Assembly (NCBI GenBank): GCA_036387415.1 | Contig: DASVTU010000001.1 | Coordinates: 1-64,000, forward strand | Length of the DNA stretch: 64,000 bases | Direction of reading: 5' to 3' | Source of the DNA: DASVTU01 sp036387415 | GTDB lineage: Bacteria > Acidobacteriota > Blastocatellia > Pyrinomonadales > Pyrinomonadaceae | In this document: positions 7,554-16,959 of the stretch, in pieces | Position numbering within the stretch: the first letter of the stretch is position 1 | Layout: each line of letters opens with the position of its first letter | Program-made: the position numbers and the translations under genes | Notes under the pieces: generated by a model | What the model was told of the DNA's origin: nothing | Databases searched by the model: none | What the model saw: the letters and a program-made list of their open reading frames with translations, nothing else

Positions 7554-9299
7554 TTACAGGTAAACGATTTGATGTTCGACAGAGCCGAGGTCGATGGCGT
7601 CGTGTGTCCAGTCGATGATGTAGCGACCGTGGCGCGCGACGAGCGAGGTGATGTTGAGGTGACGCTCCTGAAGGGATTTTTCGGGATAGAGGGTGGCGAA
7701 TGCGCGTTCGATTTGGCGTAGGGCGGCGCGGTTGTGCGCCATCTGCGCGCGATGGAAACGCGAACGGAGGCCGTCGAGATGATATTTGATTTTGCGTTCG
7801 CTGTTGGTGAGAGCGTCGGCGAGCGTCGGGTCGAAGCCGCGCAGGTGTTCGTGTAGGTCTTGGAGCGCATGTTTGACGGAAGCGTCGGCGCGGTCGAAGG
7901 CACGCGCCGTCTCCGCGCCGAGATGACCTTCGACGACGCGTGCGATAACGCTGTCTTGCCCGTCGAAGAAATCCGTTAGGTCGAGGCCGTAGCGTTCGAG
8001 CGTGCGCCCCGCGCGGCGTTCGACAAAGGTCAAACTGGCGCGATGAAGAATCGGCGTGGCGGGTCGTCCCAGCACGCGATAGACCTCCGCCGTCTGCGCG
8101 AAGTAAGCGATTTCAGCCGCGCCGCCGAAGTACGCGATGGTCGGTAGCAGATAATCCTGCACGACGGCGCGCAACGTCACGTTGGGGCTAAAACGCGACG
8201 GCTCGCGCCCCGCCCACGCCGCCAACTCTTCGAGCGTATAAGCTTCTCTCACAGCTTCGCCCGCGTCGTCGGCCTTCTCTGCATATCTGGTCGGCGCTTT
8301 GGCGTCGTGCGCGCTCTTGGTTCGGTAGCGACCGTCGGCGGCGCGTGTGATGGCATGTCGCGCGCCGTGCTCGTCGTGAAGAAAGAGCGGGAAGGAATCG
8401 TGCGAGGCGAAGACCTGCGCGTGATAGCCCTCCGCGACGAGCGCGCGGCTTCTCTGTTCGAGCGCGTCGGCAATCTCCTGCGCGCGGCGCGCGGCCTCCG
8501 AATAGAGCGGCGCGGCCAACTGTTTGAGACGCGGGTCGAGCGGATCGAGCAGCACCAGCCCGTAGCGACCAATGAGCGCGGTCAACATGCGCGCGAAGGC
8601 GTCGCCGTAGGTGCGTCCCGGCTGGTAGGCATCGTGCAGGAGCGTTTCCAGTTCGCTCGTCCATTCGGTGGCGGGAAGCAAATCGAGCAGACGTTTGACG
8701 GTTTCCTGCGCCGCCGCGTCGAGCATGACGCGACCGACGGGCGCACCTTCTTGATGCAACTCTGCTGGAACGCCCACGCTCGCGAGGCGACCGTCGCAGG
8801 CCGTGAACTCCGCCGACTCGACCTCCGGCCAGTCGTGGTCTTCGGTCGCCATCCAGAAGACGGGCACGGCCTCCGTGCCGCGTTGCGTCAGGCATCCGGC
8901 GAGTTTCACCGCCGAGAGAGCTTTGTAAATTGTATAGAGCGGCCCCGTAAAGAGTCCGACTTGTTGACCCGACACGACCGCGACCGTGTTTGTTTGACGT
9001 AGACGCGCGATGTTGTTGAGCGTCGCGTCGCCCGCGCCCCACGCGCGGTTCGATGCTTCGAGCGCATCGCAGAGCAACGCGCGGTCGGTGCGGTGCGCGG
9101 CGAGCACTTCGGGCGCACGCGCGGCGAGTTCGTGATGAAAGCGTACGGCGGAAGGATAATAACGACGAAGCGCCACGGGGTCGCGCAGGTATTCGAGAAA
9201 GAGGCGCGACTGATGCGGGATGCGCTCGAACGAAAGCCTTTCGATACGCAATCCGGCCTCCTCCGGCGTGCTATAACATGCGCTTTCCGTCGTGCTCAA
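7554..9299 (-). CDS. bshC: Bacillithiol biosynthesis cysteine-adding enzyme BshC
   Basis: A 581-residue protein that would ligate cysteine to glucosaminyl-malate in the last step of bacillithiol synthesis. The family hallmark AVVSGQQVGLFTGPLYTIYK lies at about residues 110-130, followed by VPVFWMATEDHDWPEVESAE. Both blocks are characteristic of the nucleotide-binding Rossmann-like core of BshC. The C-terminal third is helical (about 450-540), matching the family coiled coil. The start codon overlaps the TGA of the upstream aldolase gene (ATGA), implying translational coupling. The bshA and bshB genes are not here. A YpdA-like bacillithiol-disulfide reductase is encoded at 15154. Confidence 0.95.
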   Translation of the reverse strand: MSTTESACYSTPEEAGLRIERLSFERIPHQSRLFLEYLRDPVALRRYYPSAVRFHHELAARAPEVLAAHRTDRALLCDALEASNRAWGAGDATLNNIARLRQTNTVAVVSGQQVGLFTGPLYTIYKALSAVKLAGCLTQRGTEAVPVFWMATEDHDWPEVESAEFTACDGRLASVGVPAELHQEGAPVGRVMLDAAAQETVKRLLDLLPATEWTSELETLLHDAYQPGRTYGDAFARMLTALIGRYGLVLLDPLDPRLKQLAAPLYSEAARRAQEIADALEQRSRALVAEGYHAQVFASHDSFPLFLHDEHGARHAITRAADGRYRTKSAHDAKAPTRYAEKADDAGEAVREAYTLEELAAWAGREPSRFSPNVTLRAVVQDYLLPTIAYFGGAAEIAYFAQTAEVYRVLGRPATPILHRASLTFVERRAGRTLERYGLDLTDFFDGQDSVIARVVEGHLGAETARAFDRADASVKHALQDLHEHLRGFDPTLADALTNSERKIKYHLDGLRSRFHRAQMAHNRAALRQIERAFATLYPEKSLQERHLNITSLVARHGRYIIDWTHDAIDLGSVEHQIVYL

Positions 9300-10315
9300 C
9301 TCTCTGCTCCTCTCGCCATCCCACTGTCCGACCGTTCCGCTTGATTAACCTCTACCACTTTACCACCAGACGCTTCTACAGCAGACGTTTCATCGCTCAA
9401 AAACGCTTCATCGTCACGCGTCAACGCCGACTCTTCAAGCAAACGTCGAATCTCAAGACGCGCTTCTTCGTCCGGCATTTCGAGCGGCGCACGCACGCGC
9501 CCGCCCGTGTAGCCGCACATTTCGAGAGCCACCTTGAGGCCGCCGACGCCGTAGCGAGTCGTGACGGCGCGTGCGACGGGCGCGAGTCGCTGTTGCATCC
9601 GTTGCGCCGCTTCGTGCGCGCCCTGTCGGACAGCTTGATAGACGCTGACCGCGAGACGTGGAACAACACATGCCGCCGCTAGAATCGCGCCCGCCGCGCC
9701 CACCGTCAGCGCGGCGTAGAGCAATCCGGCATGACCCGTCAAGACCACAAAATTTTCAGGCGCGAGTCGCAGCGTCTCCGCAAAGTTCAACAGGTCGCCG
9801 GAACTATCCTTGATGCCGATGATGTTCTCATGCTCGCCGAGACGCGCGACCGTCTCTGGCGCGAGCGCAAGCCCCGTGTTCTGCGGAATACTATAAAGCA
9901 CCAACGGCACAGGCGAAGCGTCTGCGACCGCGAGGTAATGTTTCAGAAGTTTCTCTTGCGTCATCGCGGCGCGATAAAAGTTTGGTGTAATGACGAGCAC
10001 GGCGTCTGCGCCCGCGCGTGCGGCCACGCGCGTTTCGTCAATCGTCCCGCGCGTGCTCTGCTGCCCCGCTCCCGCAATGAACGCCAACTCGCGCGGCACC
10101 GCTTCGCGCGACGTCTCAATCACCAACTGAAACTCTCGCTCGTCGAGATGCACGCGCTCGCCCGTCGAGCCGAGCGTGACGTAGCCGACGATGCCCGTGC
10201 GGTTCCACTTCTTTATATTCGACCGCAGAGCAGCGACATCAATGCTGTCGTCGGCGCGGAAAGGAGTAGGAAACGGAACCAGCACCCCGCGCAGATTCAG
10301 AGACGACGCCTTCAT
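9296..10315 (-). CDS. Dihydrodipicolinate synthase/N-acetylneuraminate lyase family aldolase (HOGA-like)
   Basis: A 339-residue class I aldolase from the ATG at 10315, which is preceded by a GGAG. A TTG 42 bases upstream would also keep the frame open. The Schiff-base lysine lies in IIGIKDSSGD (about residue 169), the catalytic tyrosine in VLYSIPQNTG (about 141), and the phosphate/carboxylate loop is STGER. The pattern GSTGERVHLDEREF...AGAGQQST...VVLYSIPQNTGL resembles 4-hydroxy-2-oxoglutarate aldolase more than DapA, so lysine biosynthesis should not be assumed. The C-terminal 45 residues are an acidic extension. It overlaps bshC by 4 bases. Confidence 0.85.
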   Translation of the reverse strand: MKASSLNLRGVLVPFPTPFRADDSIDVAALRSNIKKWNRTGIVGYVTLGSTGERVHLDEREFQLVIETSREAVPRELAFIAGAGQQSTRGTIDETRVAARAGADAVLVITPNFYRAAMTQEKLLKHYLAVADASPVPLVLYSIPQNTGLALAPETVARLGEHENIIGIKDSSGDLLNFAETLRLAPENFVVLTGHAGLLYAALTVGAAGAILAAACVVPRLAVSVYQAVRQGAHEAAQRMQQRLAPVARAVTTRYGVGGLKVALEMCGYTGGRVRAPLEMPDEEARLEIRRLLEESALTRDDEAFLSDETSAVEASGGKVVEVNQAERSDSGMARGAES

Positions 10316-10904
10316 GTCCGGTAAACTCCGTTCATCTTTTTCATCATGTTGTTTCAATGCGCTGCATTATAACGACCGTCTCCGAGGCCACGCAAATCGC
10401 ACGGTGTCGCGGTTGCGCTTCGCGGTCACATCGGGAGGCGTTGTTGCTTCGTCGTTTGCGGCGGCGGACGACTGGAAAGTTTCGCTTTGATTCGACGTTT
10501 TTCATGAAGGGCGACGATGAAAAAGTTGCATCATGGGCGCAGCGTGCGGCGACGGATTTCGATGAGAAGTTCGTCGTCTGTCAACGTAGTGTGTGCGGAA
10601 AATGGCTATTGACATGCGAGGCTTTGTCGGATTATTGTGCGGCGCGTGGTCAACGGCACATCTGTCCGCTACTCAAGCCATGTCATGTTGGCGGGCTGTT
10701 TTCTCTCTCGATTTCAATTGTCGGATGACGCAAGCTGCGACGCCGTTGGCCACTATCAATATCATCACAACATCACTTTCCTTCTGCGGAGAAGTTTTCT
10801 CTGCACGCAAACGAATCTCTCTAACCACTCGGACGGCATCCTCTGCCCGACTGTCCCTCGCTAGTCGGTTACGTCAAGCATTCAATTTCAGATAGGAGCG
10901 CGCC
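10316..10904. other. 589-base divergent intergenic region
   Basis: The region lies between the divergently transcribed aldolase and giant patatin genes and should contain both promoters. Plus-strand open frames here lack ribosome-binding sites and coding character. A TTGACA occurs at about 10613-10618, but no good -10 box follows at 16-18 bases. A Shine-Dalgarno-like ATAGGAG sits just before the patatin start. No RNA gene or repeat was recognised. Confidence 0.4.
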
Positions 10905-13900
10905 ATGCCCAGTTATGCGGACATCCCCCTGCATCTCTACCAGGTACTTGAAGAGGAATACGTCAGCCTCCATGGGCCGATACGTAAGGACGAGGATTTT
11001 TTTGTCGAACTGCCCGACCCCGAATTTGAAAATACGACGCGAAGAGTCGTGGCCGCGCGCGATTGGTTCTTTCACGGAGGACATATCAAAGACTTACGCT
11101 CCTTCGCCAGCCGACTCCTTCCTCCTGATGACTCACAGCCGCAGGGCGCAGTCTCGTCGCCCGTCGCCGCTGTTGAGGACGGCATGCCTAACACTGTACC
11201 GGAGCGAGATATATTAAGCGTCTATCTTGAGCGCAAACTGAGCGACGACCTCAAACAAAAACTACGCGCCTACCTCTCGACCCTCGACGTGGAAGATGCC
11301 GCAACGGCGGCGCAGAGAGAATCCGAAGAACTGTCGTCGCCCTCCGCTTCGTCGTCGCCCGCTTCGCCTTCCGATGCGTCTTCCAGTTCGGCGCGTGCGA
11401 GCAGTTTTCATCCCTCGCGGATTCCGGCGCAACTTGAGGAACAGCTTGACCGCGAGTTGAACGCTATCCTTCTCGATAAAGACCTCTACGACGACCAACG
11501 CTTCAAACACGTCGCACTCACGACGACCGTCAAAGGACTCCGCGATTTACGTTCGACCTTCAAAAGCTTTCAGACCGACGCCGCTGCTCCCAAACGTCAA
11601 AGTTCTCAGACGAGTGCGACGGCTTCACCGCCGTCCGCGGAGATTGATGAAGACCTCGCCCACTTCAATCGTCTACTGCTCGAAAATGCTTACCCGGAAG
11701 TGTTCGAGCACATCAGCGACATCCGCCTCGCCGCCATCTACAAACGCCTGCACCAGCAGAAGCAGACGGCTTTGAGCCTGTCGGGCGGCGGCATTCGTAG
11801 CGGGACGTTTGCTTTAGGGCTGCTTCAGGGCTTCGCGCGCCATCGTCTGCTCGAAAAGTTCGACTATCTCTCGACCGTCTCTGGCGGCGGTTACATCGGG
11901 AGTTGGTTGACCGCATGGATACACCGTCATCCAGAAGGCTTGGAAGGCGTCACGCGCGACCTCGCCAACCGCGACCCGGAGACAAAAGTTGACCCAGACC
12001 CGCCACCACTCCGCTACCTGCGTCAATACAGCAGTTTCCTCACGCCCAAAGTCGGGCTGCTGTCGGCAGACACGTGGAGTTTTGCCGGAATCTACGTGAG
12101 AAATCTGCTCTTGAATTGGGCGGTGATTATTCCCCTCTTCGTCGCCGTTTTGCTCATCCCGCGTCTCGCCGTGGCCGCCATCCTCGGCCAGTCGGAGAAC
12201 CCCATCCGCAGACACTTCCAACTCTCCGATTGGAGTTTCGGCTTTCATTACTATCCGCGTTATACGCTCCTGCTGCTCGGCACTTTTTTCGTCGTCATGG
12301 CGATAGCCTATATCGGCTTCAACCGTCCGAGCGCCAGCGAACAACTCAAAGCGCGCAGCCCCTTCTGGGCGAAACACACAGACCAACGCGGCTTCCTCGT
12401 CTTTTGCCTCCTGCCGCTCGTCGCTTCGGCCATCCTGCTAACGACCTATGCGGCGTGGTCGCGCAACGTCAGAGACGCGCAGACCGCAACTCACTTCACG
12501 CTTCTCGGAGAACTCCGACTCCATCGCGTCGTGTTGTTCTTATTATTCGGTGTCTTAACGACGCTGCTCGGTTGGTTCTGGTACACGTTTCTCGTCCTGC
12601 GACGCGGCAAGCGCGGGCGGCGCGACGAGATTAAACTACTGGAATTCGGCGCACTCCTCGTCGCGGGATTGTTCGGCGGTTTTCTTTTCTGGGTGGCGTC
12701 GGTCAGCGAATTCGGGAATCCGGTGGTCGCTCTGGTCGATGCCAGCCCGCCGACGTGGAGCACGGAAATATACGCCTGTCTCGCCGTCCCACTGTTCCTG
12801 CTCCTGTTCATGCTGGCGACGTTCTTCTACGTCGGCGTGTCGAGTTACAGTCGCGGCGTGCGCGACGAGGAACGCGAATGGCTGTCGCGTCTCGGCGCGT
12901 GGCTCATCATTGTTGCTATCGTGTGGAGCGTCTTCAGTGCGCTCGTCATTTTTGGGCCGCTTGCGCTGCTCGATTCGCCGAAGATTCTCGCCTCGCTCGG
13001 CGGCGTGTCCGGCCTGACGGCGTTACTTTTGGGACGCAGTTCCGCCACGCCCGCCAACCAGAAAGAGGCCGCCAAAGCCAGTCCCGCGACGCTCATCATG
13101 AGCAACATCCTGCCTCTCCTGACGCTTGTCTTTCTGGTGATATTCGTCGCTGCGCTCTCGCTCCTGACGAGTCTGTTAATCAAGAGTCTCTTTCTGTGGC
13201 CTCGCTTCCAGAGCGCAAACTGGATTGTCTCCATCGACCCCTATGCGAAATATCAGTATTTCGAGGGGATGACGAGCCGCGTGCTGGCGGCGGTACACAT
13301 GCGCGCCGTCCATTATCCATCGTTCTGGTTCTTCTTCATCCTCGCCGTCGGCCTCGCACTTTTCGGCCTGCTGATGGCGAGGGTGATTAACCTCAATCTG
13401 TTTTCGCTGCACGGCGGTTATCGTAACCGCTTGATTCGCGGCTTCCTCGGCGCGTCGCGCAACGAGGGCGAACGCAAGCCCAACCCCTTCACCGGCTTCG
13501 ACCCGACCGACAACGTGAAGATGCACGAACTCAGACCCGCGCTCTTGAATGAATCCGATTTCCAGACGCGTTGGGGAACCACCGACCAGAACCTCAAGGC
13601 GCTGACGCTCAGACTCAAAGCCATGCGCGACCCGCAACCCGCAGACAAGCAACAACCCGACTATGCGATGTCGAAGTTTCTCTACGAACACCTGCATGAG
13701 AGCCGCGACAAGATTGACGATTTCAGCGGCGATGCTCCGCTCTCACAGGCGTTGCAACGCATGCTCCTCGAAGATTTGAACCGCATTCTTGAGAATGAGG
13801 AGATACGTTTTTACAGGGAGCCGTCGTTGCGTCACTACATCAAGACGGCGCGTGCGCGGAGGGTCGAGCGGTTGGTCAGCAGCTACGAGGAGAGCAATCA

Positions 13901-15020
13901 GCCGACGCGCGGCGAGTATCAAGTCTTGCTCAATCGTCTGATGATGGAGCAAGCCTACGAGAGATTAATCAAGACAAGTCCCTACCCGCCGCCGCCCTAC
14001 AAGTTGTTTCACGTCGTCAACACGGCTCTGAACCTCGTCGGCGGCGACAATCTGGCGTGGCAGCAACGCAGGGCTGAACCCTTCTCCGTCTCGCCGCTCC
14101 ATTCGGGTTGCTTCCGCCTCGGCTACCGCAAGTCGAGAGACTACGGCGGCGAGGACGGTATCTCCATCGGCACGGCAGCCGCCATCTCCGGCGCGGCGGC
14201 GAGTTCCAACATGGGCTACTACACCACTTCGCCCGTGATGTCGCTGCTGATGACGGTCTTCAACGTGCGACTCGGCTGGTGGCTCGGTAACCCCGGCCTC
14301 GCCGGAAACAAGAGCTACTGGACGCCCGACCCCGCCAATCGTGGCAAAAATCAGGTCTATCGCCGCGAGGCTCCCACGCTCTCGCTCCTGCCCGTGCTCC
14401 ATGAGGCGCTCGGCATGACCGACGACCGCAACAGTTACGTCTACCTAACAGACGGCGGCCATTTTGAAAACCTCGCGCTCTACGAAATGGTTTTGCGTCG
14501 CTGCCACATCATCGTCTGTAGCGACGGCGCGCAGGATGAAAACTACCAGTTCGGCGACCTCGGCAATGCCGTCCGCAAGATTCGCATCGACTTCGGCATC
14601 CCCATCGAATTCTCCAAGATGCTCATCTACAAGCAACTGCCCGAAGACGGCGGCGGCTTTTATTGGTCGGTCGCCAAGATTCGTTACTCCTGCATCGACC
14701 CCGGCGCAGAAGACGGCGTGTTGGTCTACATCAAGCCCGCCGTCTACCAAACCAACGAACCGCGCGACGTGCTCGAATACAAAGAGTCGCACCCCGCATT
14801 CCCACACGAATCGACCGGCGACCAATTCTTCGACGAGCCGCAATTCGAGAGCTACCGCGCGCTCGGTTCCCACATCATCGACCAAATCTGCGGCGAAGGA
14901 TGGGAAGAACTCGACCCCACCGACTTTGCTCTGCGCGCCTACGCGAAATCCAAGCCGCTCGACGACAAACTGGAAGCACTGCTTCCCGATTGGCTCATAC
15001 GCAAAAGCAACCAAGCATGA
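10905..15020 (+). CDS. Giant membrane-embedded patatin-like phospholipase
   Basis: A 1371-residue patatin-fold lipid acyl hydrolase. The oxyanion-hole motif LSGGGIRSG is near residue 292. The nucleophile elbow STVSGGGYIG is near 325-334, with a T in place of the first Gly of GxSxG. The catalytic Asp is in YLTDGGHFENL near 1181-1190. Between nucleophile and Asp lie about nine hydrophobic segments (roughly 402-428, 455-474, 497-519, 542-565, 583-604, 625-645, 663-689, 729-758 and 808-829) that form a membrane domain. The N-terminal 280 residues are soluble and Ser/Ala-rich. The start is supported by ATAGGAG 7 bases upstream. The likely substrate is membrane phospholipid; this is inferred from the fold. 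A period-7 element follows the stop. Confidence 0.88.
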   Translation: MPSYADIPLHLYQVLEEEYVSLHGPIRKDEDFFVELPDPEFENTTRRVVAARDWFFHGGHIKDLRSFASRLLPPDDSQPQGAVSSPVAAVEDGMPNTVPERDILSVYLERKLSDDLKQKLRAYLSTLDVEDAATAAQRESEELSSPSASSSPASPSDASSSSARASSFHPSRIPAQLEEQLDRELNAILLDKDLYDDQRFKHVALTTTVKGLRDLRSTFKSFQTDAAAPKRQSSQTSATASPPSAEIDEDLAHFNRLLLENAYPEVFEHISDIRLAAIYKRLHQQKQTALSLSGGGIRSGTFALGLLQGFARHRLLEKFDYLSTVSGGGYIGSWLTAWIHRHPEGLEGVTRDLANRDPETKVDPDPPPLRYLRQYSSFLTPKVGLLSADTWSFAGIYVRNLLLNWAVIIPLFVAVLLIPRLAVAAILGQSENPIRRHFQLSDWSFGFHYYPRYTLLLLGTFFVVMAIAYIGFNRPSASEQLKARSPFWAKHTDQRGFLVFCLLPLVASAILLTTYAAWSRNVRDAQTATHFTLLGELRLHRVVLFLLFGVLTTLLGWFWYTFLVLRRGKRGRRDEIKLLEFGALLVAGLFGGFLFWVASVSEFGNPVVALVDASPPTWSTEIYACLAVPLFLLLFMLATFFYVGVSSYSRGVRDEEREWLSRLGAWLIIVAIVWSVFSALVIFGPLALLDSPKILASLGGVSGLTALLLGRSSATPANQKEAAKASPATLIMSNILPLLTLVFLVIFVAALSLLTSLLIKSLFLWPRFQSANWIVSIDPYAKYQYFEGMTSRVLAAVHMRAVHYPSFWFFFILAVGLALFGLLMARVINLNLFSLHGGYRNRLIRGFLGASRNEGERKPNPFTGFDPTDNVKMHELRPALLNESDFQTRWGTTDQNLKALTLRLKAMRDPQPADKQQPDYAMSKFLYEHLHESRDKIDDFSGDAPLSQALQRMLLEDLNRILENEEIRFYREPSLRHYIKTARARRVERLVSSYEESNQPTRGEYQVLLNRLMMEQAYERLIKTSPYPPPPYKLFHVVNTALNLVGGDNLAWQQRRAEPFSVSPLHSGCFRLGYRKSRDYGGEDGISIGTAAAISGAAASSNMGYYTTSPVMSLLMTVFNVRLGWWLGNPGLAGNKSYWTPDPANRGKNQVYRREAPTLSLLPVLHEALGMTDDRNSYVYLTDGGHFENLALYEMVLRRCHIIVCSDGAQDENYQFGDLGNAVRKIRIDFGIPIEFSKMLIYKQLPEDGGGFYWSVAKIRYSCIDPGAEDGVLVYIKPAVYQTNEPRDVLEYKESHPAFPHESTGDQFFDEPQFESYRALGSHIIDQICGEGWEELDPTDFALRAYAKSKPLDDKLEALLPDWLIRKSNQA

Positions 15021-15021
15021 T

Positions 15022-15094
15022 ACCGATTGCGGAATGCGGATTGAAAAGCAATTTGTCTTTTAATCCATAATCCGCAATCCGCATTCCGCAATTT
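15022..15094. repeat. Period-7 hairpin element, TTGCGGA family
   Basis: The left arm (15025-15043) is GATTGCGGAATGCGGATTG. The right arm (15061-15092) contains ATAATCCGCAATCCGCATTC and CGCAAT, the reverse complement. The loop is only about 17 bases. It starts a few bases after the patatin stop. Confidence 0.85.
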
Positions 15095-15153
15095 TCACTC
15101 TCGCCTTGCTCTCACACGCGTGAGCGTGCGACGATGTTGGCATCCGTAAACTT

Positions 15154-16158
15154 ATGCCAACGAGCGTGGAACAACTCGACCTCTTGATTATCGGCGCAGG
15201 CCCCGCGGGGATTTCGGCTGCCGACACCGCTGCACGCGAAGGCTTGAATTATCTCGTCCTTGAGAAAGGCTTGATTGCCCACACCGTCTACGAATATCCG
15301 GTCGGGCAACTCGTCTTCTCCACGCCCGACGAACTTGAGATGCGCGAAGGCACGCTCCGTCCCTGCCGCGACAAGCCGACGCGCGAAGAACTCCTTTCAC
15401 ACTACGTACGCTTCTGTATTGACCAACGCCTCCGCATCAACACCGGAGAGGCGGTCGTCCAACTCGAACAGGTTTCGCCCGAAGGCTTCCGCGTCCGCAC
15501 GTCTCGCGGCGCTGACTACTCGACGCGTCGCGTGCTCGTCGCCTTCGGCGCGATGGCACGCCCGCGTCGCCTCGGAGTCCCCGGCGAAGACCTCCCCAAA
15601 GTCCGGCATCGCTTCGACGAGCCTTATCCTCACGTCCGTCGCGACGTGCTCGTCGTCGGCGGTGGCAACAGCGCCGCCGAAGCCGCGCTCTTTCTCGCGC
15701 AGGAGGGCGCACGCGCTTCGCTCGCCATCTGGCGCACCGACTGGGAAAACCGCGACCCCAAACAGAACGCCATCAAACACTGGGTTCGCACACCCCTCGA
15801 ACGCGAACTCGCAGAGGGTCGTCTCCGCCTCATCTTCTTCAAAGAGGTCACGGAAATCAGCGAGCATCACGTCCGACTTCTTCAGGACGACGGCGAGACG
15901 CTGAGCATCCCCAACGACGCCACATTCATCCTCATCGGCAGCGACCCCGACCTCTCGCTCCTGCACCAAATCGGCGTCGAACTCACACCGAACGGCCTCG
16001 CCCAAGTTCCCACCTACGACCCCGAAACACACGAAACCAACATCCCCGGCCTCTACGTCGCCGGACACTTTACCCACGCGCGCCATATCAAACAAGCCAT
16101 CGCCATCCCACGCCGCATCGTTCCACACATCGCCCAATCGCTCCGCACCACTGTCTAG
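15154..16158 (+). CDS. YpdA-like FAD/NADPH oxidoreductase (putative bacillithiol-disulfide reductase)
   Basis: A 334-residue flavoprotein with an FAD-binding GAGPAG at residues 13-18, a second dinucleotide fold VVGGGNSAAEAAL near 167-179 for NADPH, and a C-terminal GLYVAGHF-type FAD motif (ATG-like) near 306. The block LEKGLIAHTVYEYPVGQLVFSTPDE is typical of YpdA/Bdr rather than thioredoxin reductase. The CxxC redox motif of thioredoxin reductase is absent. A role in recycling oxidised bacillithiol fits the presence of bshC about 6 kb away. The assignment is from motif recognition, and other FAD-dependent reductases of the family remain possible. Confidence 0.85.
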   Translation: MPTSVEQLDLLIIGAGPAGISAADTAAREGLNYLVLEKGLIAHTVYEYPVGQLVFSTPDELEMREGTLRPCRDKPTREELLSHYVRFCIDQRLRINTGEAVVQLEQVSPEGFRVRTSRGADYSTRRVLVAFGAMARPRRLGVPGEDLPKVRHRFDEPYPHVRRDVLVVGGGNSAAEAALFLAQEGARASLAIWRTDWENRDPKQNAIKHWVRTPLERELAEGRLRLIFFKEVTEISEHHVRLLQDDGETLSIPNDATFILIGSDPDLSLLHQIGVELTPNGLAQVPTYDPETHETNIPGLYVAGHFTHARHIKQAIAIPRRIVPHIAQSLRTTV

Positions 16159-16182
16159 CGCATCCATCTGGCGCGTCTCATA

Positions 16183-16207
16183 TTTTTACCTTTTCATTTT
16201 TCATTCT
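16183..16207. repeat. Single-arm period-7 tract, AAAAATG family
   Basis: The plus strand reads TTTTTACCTTTTCATTTTTC with a 7-nt period. On the minus strand this is GAATGAAAAATGAAAAGGTA, whose TGA is the stop codon of the hypothetical gene at 16194. No complementary arm was found nearby, so it may be a half element. The same word forms a full hairpin at 46500-46588. Confidence 0.65.
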
Positions 16208-16778
16208 CCGCGAACCGTTTGCGAAAATCGGGCGCGCGTTGGCGTAGGGCGAGCCAGTCGTCAAAGATTTCGGGCTGCTGCAACCAGACGGTGAACCACT
16301 GTGCAATCTCCGCCTTCTCAGCGCGTTTGCGCTCGTTCACCGACTCGTTACGCGAAATCATCTCCGCGCGCTGCTTACCTTTCAATACGGTCTCGCGCAC
16401 ACGACGCAACCCCGTCCTATCCTTCGTCCGCTCAAACTGCCGTCGCAAGTTATCCAGACGCTTGATTGACGCGGCGGCCTGTGTAAAGTCGGAGAATTTG
16501 AGCACGTTGCGAAACATCGCTTCATACGGGTCGGCTGCGCGCCAACGCGCGTCTGCTTCGAGCACCTCCGCGTGTCGCAACTCAGCGCCCTCGTCCGCCA
16601 ACAGACGCGCCACCGACGCCGGGCTATCCACCGCGCCCTCGCCGAAACGCTCCTTGACCACCACCGCAATCGCTTCTAATTCGCTCGCCCCGACCGATTC
16701 GCAATCGAGATGCTCCCACACCTCAATCATCAAATCGCGTTTCGTCCGCGCCCGCCATGCCTGTTTTTTCGTCACCAT
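16194..16778 (-). CDS. Conserved-looking hypothetical protein, helical and highly charged
   Basis: A 194-residue protein rich in Arg, Glu, Lys and Ala, predicted largely helical, with no signal peptide or membrane segment. The C-terminal part (EIAQWFTVWLQQPEIFDDWLALRQR) is aromatic and may form a small helical fold. No family was recognised. Its last codons and TGA lie inside a period-7 tract. It is transcribed divergently from recQ, with a complete period-7 hairpin in the intervening gap. Confidence 0.7.
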   Translation of the reverse strand: MVTKKQAWRARTKRDLMIEVWEHLDCESVGASELEAIAVVVKERFGEGAVDSPASVARLLADEGAELRHAEVLEADARWRAADPYEAMFRNVLKFSDFTQAAASIKRLDNLRRQFERTKDRTGLRRVRETVLKGKQRAEMISRNESVNERKRAEKAEIAQWFTVWLQQPEIFDDWLALRQRAPDFRKRFAENEK

Positions 16779-16809
16779 TTGAGCTTACCGAAAACGCCGC
16801 AAACTGCAA

Positions 16810-16906
16810 AGTAAGCAATAAGCAGTGAGCAGCAAAAACAAGAAGCAGAATCAAAAGACGGATTTTCGTTTGACTGCTTATTGCTCACCGCTTACTGCTT
16901 ACTTTC
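16810..16906. repeat. Period-7 hairpin element, AGCAGTR family
   Basis: The left arm (16811-16833) contains GTAAGCAATAAGCAGTGAGC. The right arm (16872-16905) contains GACTGCTTATTGCTCACCGC and TTACTGCTTAC, its degenerate complement. It lies between divergent genes, 50 bases ahead of recQ. It is one of two elements not placed at a gene 3' end. Confidence 0.82.
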
Positions 16907-16959
16907 TTCACCTCTGGCGGCTTGAGAGTTTTGGCGTCGGAATTTAGACTCAAAGTGTG

